A program made the translations under genes and the position numbers. A stretch of 64,000 nt of DNA from Bacteroidia bacterium (lineage in GTDB: Bacteria; Bacteroidota; Bacteroidia; Flavobacteriales; Flavobacteriaceae). Positions 1-7,600 of this stretch are shown one piece after another. The notes under the pieces were generated by a model. It saw only the letters and a list, made by a program, of their open reading frames with translations, did not search any database and was not told the DNA's origin. Within the stretch, counting starts at the first letter, position 1, and each line of letters starts with the position of its first letter. The stretch covers positions 46,764 to 110,763 of the forward strand of contig JAUIEK010000008.1 in NCBI GenBank assembly GCA_030428865.1, in the 5' to 3' direction.

Positions 1-1935
1 TTAGAGTATTTTATCTCTACACACGGAGCTCGTAAAGGTCTTGCAGATACGGCATTAAAAACTGCAGATGCAGGATACTTAACACGTAGGCTAGTAGATG
101 TTTCTCAAGATGTAATTATTAATGAAAGAGATTGTGGTACGTTAAGAGGACTTGAGGTAAGCGCTTTAAAACAAAGTGATGAGATAATAGAATCATTATC
201 AGAGAGAATTGAAGGAAGAGTAACATTGCAAGATGTATATCATCCAGTAACAGAAGAGAAATTGATTTCTGCAGGAGAAACAATTTCTCCAGAAATGGCA
301 ATAAAAATTGATAATACAGGGCTTGATAAATTAGAAGTACGTTCACCACTTACATGTGAGTCAAATCAAGGTATTTGTGCTAAATGTTATGGACAAAGCT
401 TGTCTACTAGAAAACCTGTTCAAATTGGAGAAGCTGTAGGAGTAATTGCGGCACAATCTATTGGTGAACCAGGTACACAGTTAACACTAAGAACATTCCA
501 CGTTGGTGGAGTTGCTGGAAATATTTCTGAAGAGAATAAGTTAATAGCTAAGTTTGATGGAGATGTTACCATTGAAGATTTAAGGACTGTTAAAGGAAAA
601 GATAACGAAGGAAAAGAAGTAGATATTGTTATTTCAAGAACTGCGGAAATCAAGATTATTGATAAAAAGACAGGTCTTACATTAAGTTCTAACATTATTC
701 CTTATGGTTCAGTAATCTTTAATAAGAGCAAAAAAACTATTAAGAAAGGAGAAGCTGTTTGTCAGTGGGATCCATTTAATGGAGTAATTGTCTCTGAATT
801 TGCAGGGAATGTAAAGTTTGATAATTTAGAGCAAGGAATCAACTATCAAGTAGAAATTGATGAACAAACAGGATTCCAAGAAAAAGTAATTACTGATTCT
901 AAGAATAAAAAGATAATTCCTTCTTTAATTATTGAAGATGATAAGGGAGAAGTTCTTCGCTCATATAGTTTACCTGTTGGAGCTCACCTAATGGTAAACG
1001 ATGGAGACAAAGTAGAAAGCGGAAAAACATTAGTTAAAATTCCAAGAAAATCAGCCAAAGCGGGCGATATCACAGGAGGTTTACCACGTGTAACAGAATT
1101 ATTTGAAGCGAGAAATCCGTCAAACCCTGCTGTAGTGTCAGAAGTAGATGGTGTAGTAAGTTTTGGTAAGATTAAGAGAGGAAATAGAGAAGTTATTGTA
1201 GAAACTAAAACAGGAGATATTAAGAAGTACTTAATAAAACTCTCAAACCAGATTTTAGTACAAGAGAATGACTTTATTAAAGCAGGAATGCCTCTATCTG
1301 ACGGAGCAATAACACCTTCTGATATTCTTCGAATTCAAGGACCATCTGCGGTACAAGAGTACTTAGTAAATGAAATACAAGATGTGTACCGTTTACAAGG
1401 TGTGAAAATTAACGATAAGCACTTTGAAGTAGTTGTTCGTCAGATGATGCGTAAAGTAAGAATTATTGATTCTGGAGACACATTGTTCTTAGAGAATCAA
1501 TTAATACACAAGAATGACTTTATCGAGGTAAATGATAAGATTTACGGAATGAAAGTAGTAGAAGATGCTGGAGATTCTGAAAAGTTAAAAGCAGGTCAAA
1601 TCATTACACCACGTCAATTAAGAGATGAAAACTCAATATTGCGTAGAAATGACAAAAACCTAGTTGTAGCTAGAGACGCACAACCTGCAACTGCAGAGCA
1701 AGAGCTTCAAGGTATTACAAGGGCATCTCTTCAAACTAAGTCGTTCATCTCTGCTGCATCATTCCAAGAAACTACAAAAGTATTAAACGAAGCTGCTGTA
1801 AGCGGTAAAGTAGATACCTTAGAAGGATTGAAAGAGAATGTTATTGTAGGTAAGAAGATTCCTGCAGGTACAGGTATGAGAGAGTATGATAACATTATTG
1901 TAGGACCAAAAGAAGAAATAGAACAAAGTTTGTAA
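1..1935 (+). CDS. rpoC: RNA polymerase beta' subunit, C-terminal part (5'-truncated by window edge)
   Basis: The reading frame is open from base 1, so the gene starts outside the window; 644 codons are present. The first residues ([14 protein letters not shown], then [13 protein letters not shown]) are the bridge-helix/trigger-loop region of beta'. The second zinc site follows, with a Cys in ERDCGT and three in [15 protein letters not shown], and then [18 protein letters not shown]. The catalytic NADFDGD segment must lie upstream. The remaining part is the long sandwich-barrel insertion and the C-terminal region that contacts omega. Core transcription enzyme. A DUF3467 gene follows 10 nt after the stop and is probably co-transcribed. 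Confidence 0.98.
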   Translation, partial: LEYFISTHGARKGLADTALKTADAGYLTRRLVDVSQDVIINERDCGTLRGLEVSALKQSDEIIESLSERIEGRVTLQDVYHPVTEEKLISAGETISPEMAIKIDNTGLDKLEVRSPLTCESNQGICAKCYGQSLSTRKPVQIGEAVGVIAAQSIGEPGTQLTLRTFHVGGVAGNISEENKLIAKFDGDVTIEDLRTVKGKDNEGKEVDIVISRTAEIKIIDKKTGLTLSSNIIPYGSVIFNKSKKTIKKGEAVCQWDPFNGVIVSEFAGNVKFDNLEQGINYQVEIDEQTGFQEKVITDSKNKKIIPSLIIEDDKGEVLRSYSLPVGAHLMVNDGDKVESGKTLVKIPRKSAKAGDITGGLPRVTELFEARNPSNPAVVSEVDGVVSFGKIKRGNREVIVETKTGDIKKYLIKLSNQILVQENDFIKAGMPLSDGAITPSDILRIQGPSAVQEYLVNEIQDVYRLQGVKINDKHFEVVVRQMMRKVRIIDSGDTLFLENQLIHKNDFIEVNDKIYGMKVVEDAGDSEKLKAGQIITPRQLRDENSILRRNDKNLVVARDAQPATAEQELQGITRASLQTKSFISAASFQETTKVLNEAAVSGKVDTLEGLKENVIVGKKIPAGTGMREYDNIIVGPKEEIEQSL

Positions 1936-1945
1936 TTAATAGTTC

Positions 1946-2257
1946 ATGAGTGAGCAATCAAAAAAAGAAGGGCAAATTAATATTGAGCTAGATGAAAATG
2001 TAGCAGAAGGAACATATTCTAACCTTGCTATTATTAATCATTCAGTTTCAGAATTTATTGTTGATTTTATCAATATAATGCCAGGAGTGCCGAAAGCAAA
2101 AGTGAAGTCTAGAATTATCTTGACTCCACAACATGCTAAAAGACTCACAAAAGCATTAGCAGATAATGTAGCCAAGTTTGAGCAAGTTCATGGAGAAATA
2201 AAAGATTATGAACAACCACCTATTCCTTTAAATTTTGGACCAACAGGTGAAGCATAA
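1946..2257 (+). CDS. DUF3467 family protein
   Basis: 103-residue soluble protein of the DUF3467 family, whose hallmark is a central stretch like SEFIVDFINIMPG followed by KVKSRIILTPQHAKRL. No signal peptide or membrane segment. The molecular function of the family is unknown. In Bacteroidetes it commonly sits directly after rpoC, as here with a 10-nt gap, so it is most likely the last gene of the rpoBC transcript. A strong terminator lies just after its stop codon. The ATG at the given start is the only reasonable one. Confidence 0.9.
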   Translation: MSEQSKKEGQINIELDENVAEGTYSNLAIINHSVSEFIVDFINIMPGVPKAKVKSRIILTPQHAKRLTKALADNVAKFEQVHGEIKDYEQPPIPLNFGPTGEA

Positions 2258-2261
2258 AAGT

Positions 2262-2293
2262 AAAAGCCGAAACAATTTGTTTCGGCTTTTTTA
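2262..2293 (+). terminator. Rho-independent terminator after rpoC-DUF3467
   Basis: An 8-bp stem (GCCGAAAC/GTTTCGGC) with an AATTT loop is flanked by A-run and T-run, so it could act in both directions. It closes the rpoC transcript and separates it from the accessory genes read from the other strand. Confidence 0.85.
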
Positions 2294-2300
2294 TTTTTTT

Positions 2301-2431
2301 AGCTAACGTGTTTGTGTATGATTAGTTGCGTGTGTAAGCAACTAATTTAGCAAATAAAAACCGAATAGAAAATCCGCGAGAATTTTCAAAAGTAGGCGAG
2401 AACAAGCAATTACTTATAGCCATTGTTGGCA
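2301..2431 (-). repeat. attC-like imperfect palindrome, site 1
   Basis: About 130 nt that folds back on itself. The two ends (AGCTAAC at the left, GTTGGCA at the right on the plus strand) are partly complementary, and the inner arms TATGATTAGTTGC and GCAATTACTTATA pair with few mismatches. The minus-strand gene of cassette B stops 4 nt from its edge. The geometry resembles an integron attC site, but the core (GTTRGCW) does not fully fit the classical GTTRRRY, so this is a candidate only. Confidence 0.5.
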
Positions 2432-2435
2432 ATAG

Positions 2436-2645
2436 TTATTTTTTGGTTAGTCCAGCTTCTGGATATTTCGTTTGTAACTTTTTTAAAGCATTTTCTCGAA
2501 TAGCTTCCAATTCTGCATTCGACAGTACGCTTTGTCCGCCCATCTTGTTGATTAATTTCTCAACTAATTCTTCCAATATAAGTATTCTGTATTCAGAATC
2601 TAATGCTGATTGAGCTATGTCAATTCCTCCAATACTAATTCCCAT
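2436..2645 (-). CDS. Small hypothetical protein of cassette B
   Basis: 69 residues, not recognised. The N-terminus is Gly/Ile-rich (MGISIGGIDIAQSALDSEYR), followed by a predicted helical segment with Leu/Glu/Lys repeats (LILEELVEKLINKM, then LEAIRENALKKLQ). No signal peptide. It overlaps the preceding zinc-ribbon gene by 11 nt, which implies translational coupling. It ends 4 nt before an attC-like palindrome, as cassette genes typically do. Function unknown; a partner of the zinc-ribbon membrane protein is an inference from the overlap. Confidence 0.6.
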   Translation of the reverse strand: MGISIGGIDIAQSALDSEYRILILEELVEKLINKMGGQSVLSNAELEAIRENALKKLQTKYPEAGLTKK

Positions 2646-2979
2646 TTTCGTTTATGTTTTTGTCGGACGATGATTTATCCGTATTATGTAATTCAGTTTT
2701 TTCTGTTTCAAAGATTTTATTCACTATGTAGGTGCTAACAAATCCAATTATTAAAGCGCCAATTAAAGAAAAGATAAAATTTTTGGTTTTAGCCCACCAA
2801 GGTGGATTGTAATCAGGTCGCCAGGTTACATTCTTACACTTTTTGCATTCTATGTGAGTATTCGACTTAATGTCGGTTACATCAATTTCAGAGCTACATT
2901 TTGGGCAAGTTAACAAGTAACTTAACTTCTTTTTTATTTCAATTCCCGTGTTACCGGTCAAATTTGGTATTTCACTCAT
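2635..2979 (-). CDS. Zinc-ribbon protein with one membrane segment (cassette B)
   Basis: 114 residues. Four cysteines in two CxxC pairs (Cys25/28 and Cys45/48) form a probable zinc ribbon. One transmembrane helix follows at about residues 66-88 (FIFSLIGALIIGFVSTYIV), then a polar Ser/Asn/Lys tail. The protein is therefore likely membrane-anchored with a cytoplasmic metal-binding head. Family function unknown. It lies first in a two-gene cassette read from the minus strand, about 30 nt after an attC-like palindrome, and overlaps the next gene by 11 nt. Both cassette genes are absent from the conserved rpoC neighbourhood and were probably acquired. Confidence 0.7.
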   Translation of the reverse strand: MSEIPNLTGNTGIEIKKKLSYLLTCPKCSSEIDVTDIKSNTHIECKKCKNVTWRPDYNPPWWAKTKNFIFSLIGALIIGFVSTYIVNKIFETEKTELHNTDKSSSDKNINENGN

Positions 2980-3009
2980 TCTTGGTTTTGGTTAGTTACT
3001 CATAATTAT

Positions 3010-3139
3010 TGCCGACGTTTTGCACATGGCTTGTGGCAGTTTCGAAACACTTTCCTGTCCACCAAAACCAAAGCTGGCTTAGGAGCGAAAACCTTGCTGG
3101 CAGACGTTCACCCGCCATAAGCTATATGCATTGTTGGCA
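3010..3139 (-). repeat. attC-like imperfect palindrome, site 2
   Basis: 130 nt with long complementary arms. The plus-strand left arm (TGCCGAC, then TGCACATGGCTTGTGGC) matches the reverse complement of the right arm (GCCATAAGCTATATGCA, then GTTGGCA) with only scattered mismatches and a short bulge. It separates cassette A from cassette B. Long bulged hairpins with short conserved outer ends are the hallmark of attC-type recombination sites; no recombinase is seen in the window. Confidence 0.55.
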
Positions 3140-3146
3140 CACGTGT
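3131..3146. repeat. 16-bp inverted repeat, left arm
   Basis: TTGTTGGCACACGTGT, exactly complementary to the right arm at 3735-3750. It overlaps the outer end of attC-like site 2 and borders the stop codon of the DUF1287 gene. Confidence 0.8.
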
Positions 3147-3148
3147 TT

Positions 3149-3733
3149 TTATTTTTTATATCGATAATGTCCGATTATTTTAAAGTCGAACAACATATCT
3201 TCCAATACTTGTCCTCTTCCAATATTGTGAATTATGAGAGGTCTTTCACCATTTTCTGCTTTTTTATTCGAAACGATTCCAATATGGGTTATTCCACCAC
3301 CTAAGTTCCAGCAAACAATGTCTCCTGGTTTGTAGTCAGCTGGGGTCTGTGTAATTGAAAGGGTGGTTCCGTGTATCTCAAAAAATGTCATGAGATTTGG
3401 AACCCGTCTGTGGTCAATATTCTTGTCTGGTTGTGATAAGCCCCAATTTTTTGGATACTTACCAAAGTTAGCCTTCATGTCTTCGTGAACTTCCTTTTGC
3501 AAGTCGATTCCGAGTTTACGATATGCTCTTATAATTACATCGGTACAAACACCTTTATTTGATGGCACGTCTCCGTTAGGATAGTCAAGTCGAAAATATG
3601 ATGGATCATACTCAACATGCTGTTCTGTCAGAGTCAAAGTTGAATCCGCTAGTTCTTTATAGAAGTCGCTTTGTCCAAAGACTGAACTTGCTGTCAGAAG
3701 AAAGATGAATATGTCTAATAGTTTCTGTTTCAT
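3149..3733 (-). CDS. Secreted DUF1287 protein (NlpC/P60-like fold), cassette A
   Basis: 194 residues with an N-terminal signal peptide (about residues 1-20, ending VFGQ). It matches the DUF1287 family, thought to adopt an NlpC/P60-like cysteine-hydrolase fold. The candidate nucleophile is Cys63 in the motif GVCTDVIIRAYR, with a candidate His150 in GGGITHIGIVS. PADYKPGDIVCWNLGGG is the usual strand before the histidine. A periplasmic peptidase or amidase role is inferred. The start codon sits directly beside one arm of a 16-bp inverted repeat and the stop 2 nt from the other arm, so the gene fills its cassette almost completely. Confidence 0.8.
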   Translation of the reverse strand: MKQKLLDIFIFLLTASSVFGQSDFYKELADSTLTLTEQHVEYDPSYFRLDYPNGDVPSNKGVCTDVIIRAYRKLGIDLQKEVHEDMKANFGKYPKNWGLSQPDKNIDHRRVPNLMTFFEIHGTTLSITQTPADYKPGDIVCWNLGGGITHIGIVSNKKAENGERPLIIHNIGRGQVLEDMLFDFKIIGHYRYKK

Positions 3734-3734
3734 T

Positions 3735-3750
3735 ACACGTGTGCCAACAA
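3735..3750. repeat. 16-bp inverted repeat, right arm
   Basis: ACACGTGTGCCAACAA, exact reverse complement of 3131-3146. It lies 1 nt upstream of the start codon of the DUF1287 gene, so the two arms bracket exactly one coding region. Confidence 0.8.
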
Positions 3751-3794
3751 CCCAAATACACTTTCGTTTTAATGAAGTATATTCAAAGTTAGCG
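3742..3794 (-). repeat. Short attC-like site 3 (array boundary)
   Basis: On the minus strand this reads from CGCTAAC to GTTGGCA over 53 nt, with a small inner dyad around GAAGTATATTC. It has the same end motifs as sites 1 and 2 but is much shorter and folds less well. It may be a short site or the array's boundary, and is the least certain of the three. Confidence 0.35.
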
Positions 3795-3804
3795 AAAGTT
3801 AGTA

Positions 3805-3840
3805 GAATTCAATTTTAGAAGCAAAAATCTTCCAATTTTT
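3805..3840. repeat. Imperfect direct repeat, copy 1
   Basis: About 35 nt beginning GAATTCAATTTTAGAAGCAA. The second copy (4456-4490) begins GAATTCATTTTAGAAGCAA. Between them lie the HTH regulator and the 74-residue gene. Confidence 0.6.
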
Positions 3841-3850
3841 ATCTAAAAAA

Positions 3851-4084
3851 TCAAATGCTATTTTTTAAATCACAAATCTCAGACAATGGAACTTCTAAAG
3901 CCTGGCTAATCCTAAACAAAGTATGAATTGTTGCATTTGTTCTTCCTTTCTCAATTCTTGAAATATTAGTTGTATCAATTTGAGCTTTTATTTTCCCAAC
4001 TAAATCAACTTGTGTTAAACCTTTTTCAAGCCTAATTCTTTTTACGTTTTGACCAATTATTTTTAAGATATCTGATTTTTCCAT
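3851..4084 (-). CDS. Small Cro/C1-type HTH regulator
   Basis: 77 residues from the ATG at 4084 (MEKSDILKIIGQ). A longer reading begins with TTG and would bury an operator in the coding region, so the shorter start is preferred. The whole protein is one Cro/C1 helix-turn-helix domain: LTQVDLVGKI is helix 2 and TNISRIEKGRT is the recognition helix with the typical SRIEKG turn. It is divergent from the small gene at 4171. The gap carries two TGTCATAT-type palindromes, so autoregulation and repression of the neighbour are likely. Confidence 0.85.
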   Translation of the reverse strand: MEKSDILKIIGQNVKRIRLEKGLTQVDLVGKIKAQIDTTNISRIEKGRTNATIHTLFRISQALEVPLSEICDLKNSI

Positions 4085-4087
4085 TAT

Positions 4088-4101
4088 TGTCATATTTGAC
4101 A
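4088..4101. promoter_or_regulatory. Operator O1, near-perfect palindrome
   Basis: TGTCATATTTGACA, 3 nt upstream of the regulator's ATG. Its TTTG (4095-4098) lies 18 bp before the TATGTTTG box of the divergent plus-strand promoter, so a bound repressor would cover the -33 element. Confidence 0.7.
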
Positions 4102-4116
4102 AGTCAAGAAAAGATT

Positions 4117-4124
4117 TATGTTTG
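4117..4124 (+). promoter_or_regulatory. -7 box for the 74-residue gene
   Basis: TATGTTTG fits the Bacteroidetes TAnnTTTG consensus and sits between the two operators. Transcription would start near 4131. Confidence 0.55.
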
Positions 4125-4134
4125 CATAAATTAA

Positions 4135-4148
4135 TGTCATATATGACA
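4135..4148. promoter_or_regulatory. Operator O2, perfect palindrome
   Basis: TGTCATATATGACA is a perfect 14-bp palindrome. It is centred 47 bp from O1 and lies just after the predicted transcription start of the plus-strand gene. Confidence 0.7.
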
Positions 4149-4170
4149 GGTTTAAATATGAAATATTATT

Positions 4171-4395
4171 ATGAAAAAGAAATACGTAGAATTAACGCCA
4201 GCTCAAATTGAACTGATTGAGTTAATAAAACATAGTGAAGTTAAATACTATTATACCTCTCTTGAAAAAGTACATTATTCTGGAACTTATTTGGTAAACT
4301 CAGAATTAGCCGATCTTTCAGCATCTGCTTATGTTCATCAATTGATAGATGTTTTTCAAAAAATAGTGGTTGAAAATTTAGATTATGGTAATTGA
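4171..4395 (+). CDS. Small protein divergent from the HTH regulator, function unknown
   Basis: 74 residues, not recognised. Soluble and predicted mostly helical at both ends (LTPAQIELIELIKHSE and YVHQLIDVFQKIVVENL), with a Tyr-rich middle (VKYYYTSLEKVHYSG). It shares a control region with the small HTH repressor and both lie between imperfect direct repeats, so the pair looks like one transferable module. A toxin-antitoxin or similar addiction role is possible from the layout, but nothing in the sequence proves it. Confidence 0.65.
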   Translation: MKKKYVELTPAQIELIELIKHSEVKYYYTSLEKVHYSGTYLVNSELADLSASAYVHQLIDVFQKIVVENLDYGN

Positions 4396-4455
4396 TTTAA
4401 TATCGTTGTTTTTTAGAATCTCAATTTCTTAATGCCTCTTAGATTTGTTTTGCTT

Positions 4456-4490
4456 GAATTCATTTTAGAAGCAACAATCTGCCAAATGTT
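4456..4490. repeat. Imperfect direct repeat, copy 2
   Basis: Begins GAATTCATTTTAGAAGCAAC and matches copy 1 at 3805-3840 with a single-base gap and a few substitutions. Together they bracket a block of about 650 bp. Confidence 0.6.
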
Positions 4491-4524
4491 AAATTCTTGT
4501 TGCTTCAAGCGATATAATGTTTTT

Positions 4525-5295
4525 TTAACTATCATGTTTGGCAATTATAATAATTTGCCCGTCGTTTTTTTCCTCTTCATATGTAGCTTTATCGTAGTTA
4601 GAGAACTCGTTTACAATCTTAAACCCAGTTCTTTTCATTAAACTTCTAACTTCATCAATTGTATCACAGCTACATAAAAAACGTTCGTAACATGAATCAT
4701 CTTGAATTCCATTAGTAGCAATTTCAAAAGTCCATTCTACCGAGAAAATATTATTATCTTCATGGTTTTCAATCTTATATTCGGTGTATTGTTTGTAATG
4801 TCTTTCTCCAATATACTGTTCGCCTGTCAGTTTTTTTTCTTTGTTGGCATACATATTTTTTGAAAAAAAAGTACAAATAAATATTCCTTTAGGGTTTAAG
4901 TTTCTTTTTGCTGCCAAAAGTATTTCCAATCTTTGGTCTTCTTCTGGAATTAAAGGAAACAGGTTTGGTGCAATCACCAAATCAAATTGATTAATGGTCT
5001 TAATTTTTTGAGCAAAGTATGGAAGAATGGTAACTCTTTCTTTTAAAAGTGGATTTTGAATTACTTTAGTAAGTAATATATTATAAACTGTTTCTGAAGG
5101 TTCTACACAAGTTACATTACAGTTTTGAAGGGCTATAGGAAGCGCAATGTTTCCTGTTCCTGATCCAAACTCAAGAACATTTTCACAATCTTTTGAATAT
5201 TCTAAAAAGAATTGTTGTTTTTTCTCCAAGCTTTCTGATTTTAAACTAAATAAATCATAAAAAGCAGGGTTGTGCATGTATTTATAATTTTCCAT
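4525..5295 (-). CDS. Class I SAM-dependent methyltransferase
   Basis: 256 residues. SAM-binding motif I is VLEFGSGTGNIALP (about residues 40-53), followed by an acidic strand end CVEPSE and a later motif DLVIAPNLFPLIPEED. This is the Rossmann-type class I fold with a small-molecule or unknown substrate; the substrate cannot be told from sequence. Soluble. It lies 15 nt downstream of the radical SAM gene on the same strand, so both may share a transcript. The short plus-strand frame over its 3' end is a shadow. Confidence 0.85.
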   Translation of the reverse strand: MENYKYMHNPAFYDLFSLKSESLEKKQQFFLEYSKDCENVLEFGSGTGNIALPIALQNCNVTCVEPSETVYNILLTKVIQNPLLKERVTILPYFAQKIKTINQFDLVIAPNLFPLIPEEDQRLEILLAAKRNLNPKGIFICTFFSKNMYANKEKKLTGEQYIGERHYKQYTEYKIENHEDNNIFSVEWTFEIATNGIQDDSCYERFLCSCDTIDEVRSLMKRTGFKIVNEFSNYDKATYEEEKNDGQIIIIAKHDS

Positions 5296-5310
5296 GAATT
5301 GATTTTGAAG

Positions 5311-6375
5311 CTAAAATAGACTAATCTGGTTAGTTTGATGTTTGTCAAATAAAGTAAAGTTCAATGGAAGATATTTTACGTTATTCAAGTATCGTTTTTT
5401 AGCTAGTTTAAACTGTAGCGCAATTTGCTCAGCAAATTTTCCTTCGCCTTTCATGCGTTTTCCATATTGACTGTTATTTAAACTTCCGTTATGGCAATCT
5501 TCAATTTGATGTAAAATTTTGTCGGCTCTTTCAGGATAGGTTTTTTTTACCCAATCTGTAAAAATTTGTCCAATTGCTCCATTCAATCGTACAATGGTAT
5601 AAGCTACAGATTTGGCACCTAGCTCAGCCACCTTTTTCACTAAAGGTAAAATCTCATGGTTATTAATAGCCGGAATAATAGGAGCCATCATCACATTAAC
5701 AGGAATCCCATTTTCAGATAAAATTTGAACAGTTTCTAGTCGTTTTTGTATGGTAGCCGTTCGAGGTTCTAAAACACGCCGAGTTTCTTCTGATAAAGAA
5801 GTAATAGATATGTTTACATGAATTAAATTCATAGAAGCCATTTCTTGTAAAATATCTAAATCGCGTAAAATCAATGCATTTTTGGTAATCATACTAATAG
5901 GGTGTTTTAGTCTTAGAAGAACTTCTAACATTTTGCGAGTAATTTGTAATTTTTTCTCAATAGGTTGATAGCAATCGGTATTACCAGAAAACATAATTGG
6001 TTGCGGTGTCCAATTTTTACTTTTTAGTTTTGCCTCTAACAATTCAGGAGCGTTTGCTTTGTAAAGAATTTTTCGTTCAAAATCTAATCCAGCAGAATAT
6101 CCCCAATATTCATGAGAATTACGAGCATAGCAATAAATACAACCATGTTCACATCCTTGATAAGGATTCATGGAATAAGCCAAACCAATGTCGGGGCTGG
6201 TTACTTTATTAATAATCGTTTTAGGAAATATTTCCAGATACGATGTTTTGTTATTATCTGATTTTTCATTTTCAGTATGACAATAATTTAAAAAATCATC
6301 TCGCACAATATGCTCATGCTGAAAGAAACGATTATGGGTATTCACTTGCGCACCACGTCCTTTAATGTAGTCCAT
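5311..6375 (-). CDS. PA0069-family radical SAM protein
   Basis: 354 residues. The radical SAM cluster motif CxxxCxxC is present as GCEHGCIYCYAR (Cys75, Cys79, Cys82), after the family-typical start KGRGAQVNTHNRF. This is the PA0069/Rv2578c group, related to spore photoproduct lyase but of unproven substrate. Later segments (PIMFSGNTDCYQPIEK and VMMAPIIPAINNHEI) match the TIM-barrel and family motifs. Length is as usual for the family. It precedes the methyltransferase gene on the same strand. Confidence 0.92.
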   Translation of the reverse strand: MDYIKGRGAQVNTHNRFFQHEHIVRDDFLNYCHTENEKSDNNKTSYLEIFPKTIINKVTSPDIGLAYSMNPYQGCEHGCIYCYARNSHEYWGYSAGLDFERKILYKANAPELLEAKLKSKNWTPQPIMFSGNTDCYQPIEKKLQITRKMLEVLLRLKHPISMITKNALILRDLDILQEMASMNLIHVNISITSLSEETRRVLEPRTATIQKRLETVQILSENGIPVNVMMAPIIPAINNHEILPLVKKVAELGAKSVAYTIVRLNGAIGQIFTDWVKKTYPERADKILHQIEDCHNGSLNNSQYGKRMKGEGKFAEQIALQFKLAKKRYLNNVKYLPLNFTLFDKHQTNQISLF

Positions 6376-6498
6376 TATATTTTGTTTTAACAGTAAATAA
6401 AAAGGTTAATAATCTCTGATTTGCTGTTTTAAAGGTACGGTAGAGACTTTAAAAAAGAGAATGGTGTTAATAAGTTTAAGGTGTAACTTGTTAACAAT

Positions 6499-7563
6499 CT
6501 ATATTTTACGAACTTTATTTAATAAGTAGAAATCCGCTAATACCCAAGCAGTTAGTGCCTCAACAATTGGTACAGCTCTTGGAACTACGCAAGGATCATG
6601 ACGTCCTTTTCCTTGCATTTCTGTTTTCTTTCCTTCTGAATCAATTGTAGTTTGCTTTTGCATAATTGTAGCTACAGGTTTAAAAGCTACACGAAAATAA
6701 ATATCCATTCCGTTACTAATGCCTCCTTGAATTCCGCCAGATAAGTTGGTTTTGGTACTTCCGTCTTCATTAAAGATATCATTATGTTCGCTTCCTTTCA
6801 TTCTGCTTCCTGCAAAACCGCTACCAAATTCAAAACCCTTTACAGCATTTAAAGAGAGCATGGCTTTTCCTAGCTCAGCATGTAGTTTATGGAATATAGG
6901 TTCTCCCAATCCTACAGGAACATTTTGAACCACACAAGTAATTGTTCCTCCAATAGTGTCTCCTTCTTTTCTAATCGCTTTTATTTTATCAATCATTTTT
7001 TGAGCTACTTGTTCATCAGGGCAACGAACAATATTGTTTTCGGTTTTAGAAAAATCTAAATTTGAATAATTAATATCCATTTCGATCTCTCCAACGGAAG
7101 ATGTATAGGCATTTATAGAAATTTGAGAAATCAATTGCTTAGCCAACGCACCAGCAACCACCCAATTAGCCGTTTCTCTCGCAGAAGAACGACCGCCACC
7201 TCTATGATCTCTTAGTCCATATTTTTTATCATACGTGTAATCTGCATGCGAAGGCCTGTACACATTGGTATTGTGATTGTAATCTTTAGATTTTTGATTT
7301 TGATTTTTGATAATGAATCCAATAGATGTTCCCGTAGTTTTTCTTTCAAAAATACCAGAAAGGAATTCGACTGTATCTGGTTCTTTTCGTTGCGTAACAA
7401 TAGCAGATTGTCCAGGTTTTCGTCTATTTAATTCAGCTTGAATGGCATCTGTGTCAATCTTTAATCCTGCAGGAAAACCATCAATAATTCCGCCAATAGC
7501 TTTGCCGTGAGATTCACCAAAAGTGGTAAGTTTTAAAAGGTTTCCAATAGAATTAAATGACAT
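6499..7563 (-). CDS. aroC: Chorismate synthase
   Basis: 354 residues. It catalyses the last common step of aromatic amino acid synthesis, converting EPSP to chorismate with reduced FMN. Diagnostic motifs are [11 protein letters not shown] near the N-terminus, [17 protein letters not shown] (about residues 119-135), [16 protein letters not shown], and [13 protein letters not shown] near the C-terminus. Full length. A TATCTTTG box 20 bp upstream of the ATG suggests its own promoter. It is a core gene and marks the return to conserved chromosome after the accessory block. Confidence 0.97.
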   Translation of the reverse strand: MSFNSIGNLLKLTTFGESHGKAIGGIIDGFPAGLKIDTDAIQAELNRRKPGQSAIVTQRKEPDTVEFLSGIFERKTTGTSIGFIIKNQNQKSKDYNHNTNVYRPSHADYTYDKKYGLRDHRGGGRSSARETANWVVAGALAKQLISQISINAYTSSVGEIEMDINYSNLDFSKTENNIVRCPDEQVAQKMIDKIKAIRKEGDTIGGTITCVVQNVPVGLGEPIFHKLHAELGKAMLSLNAVKGFEFGSGFAGSRMKGSEHNDIFNEDGSTKTNLSGGIQGGISNGMDIYFRVAFKPVATIMQKQTTIDSEGKKTEMQGKGRHDPCVVPRAVPIVEALTAWVLADFYLLNKVRKI

Positions 7564-7582
7564 AAATTTTTGTATTTGCGTT

Positions 7583-7590
7583 CAAAGATA
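7583..7590 (-). promoter_or_regulatory. aroC promoter -7 box
   Basis: TATCTTTG on the minus strand, between the end of the TauE gene and the aroC start, with a leader of about 13 nt. Confidence 0.55.
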
Positions 7591-7600
7591 CGTTACACTA

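Noticed and set aside
2301..3794. CRISPR array
   Set aside because: Repeats are three unequal palindromes separated by genes, not regularly spaced short repeats; no cas genes in the window.
4432..4641. 69-codon plus-strand frame with hydrophobic sequence
   Set aside because: It overlaps the 3' end of the methyltransferase gene on the other strand and the direct-repeat copy; hydrophobicity reflects reversed AT-rich sequence.
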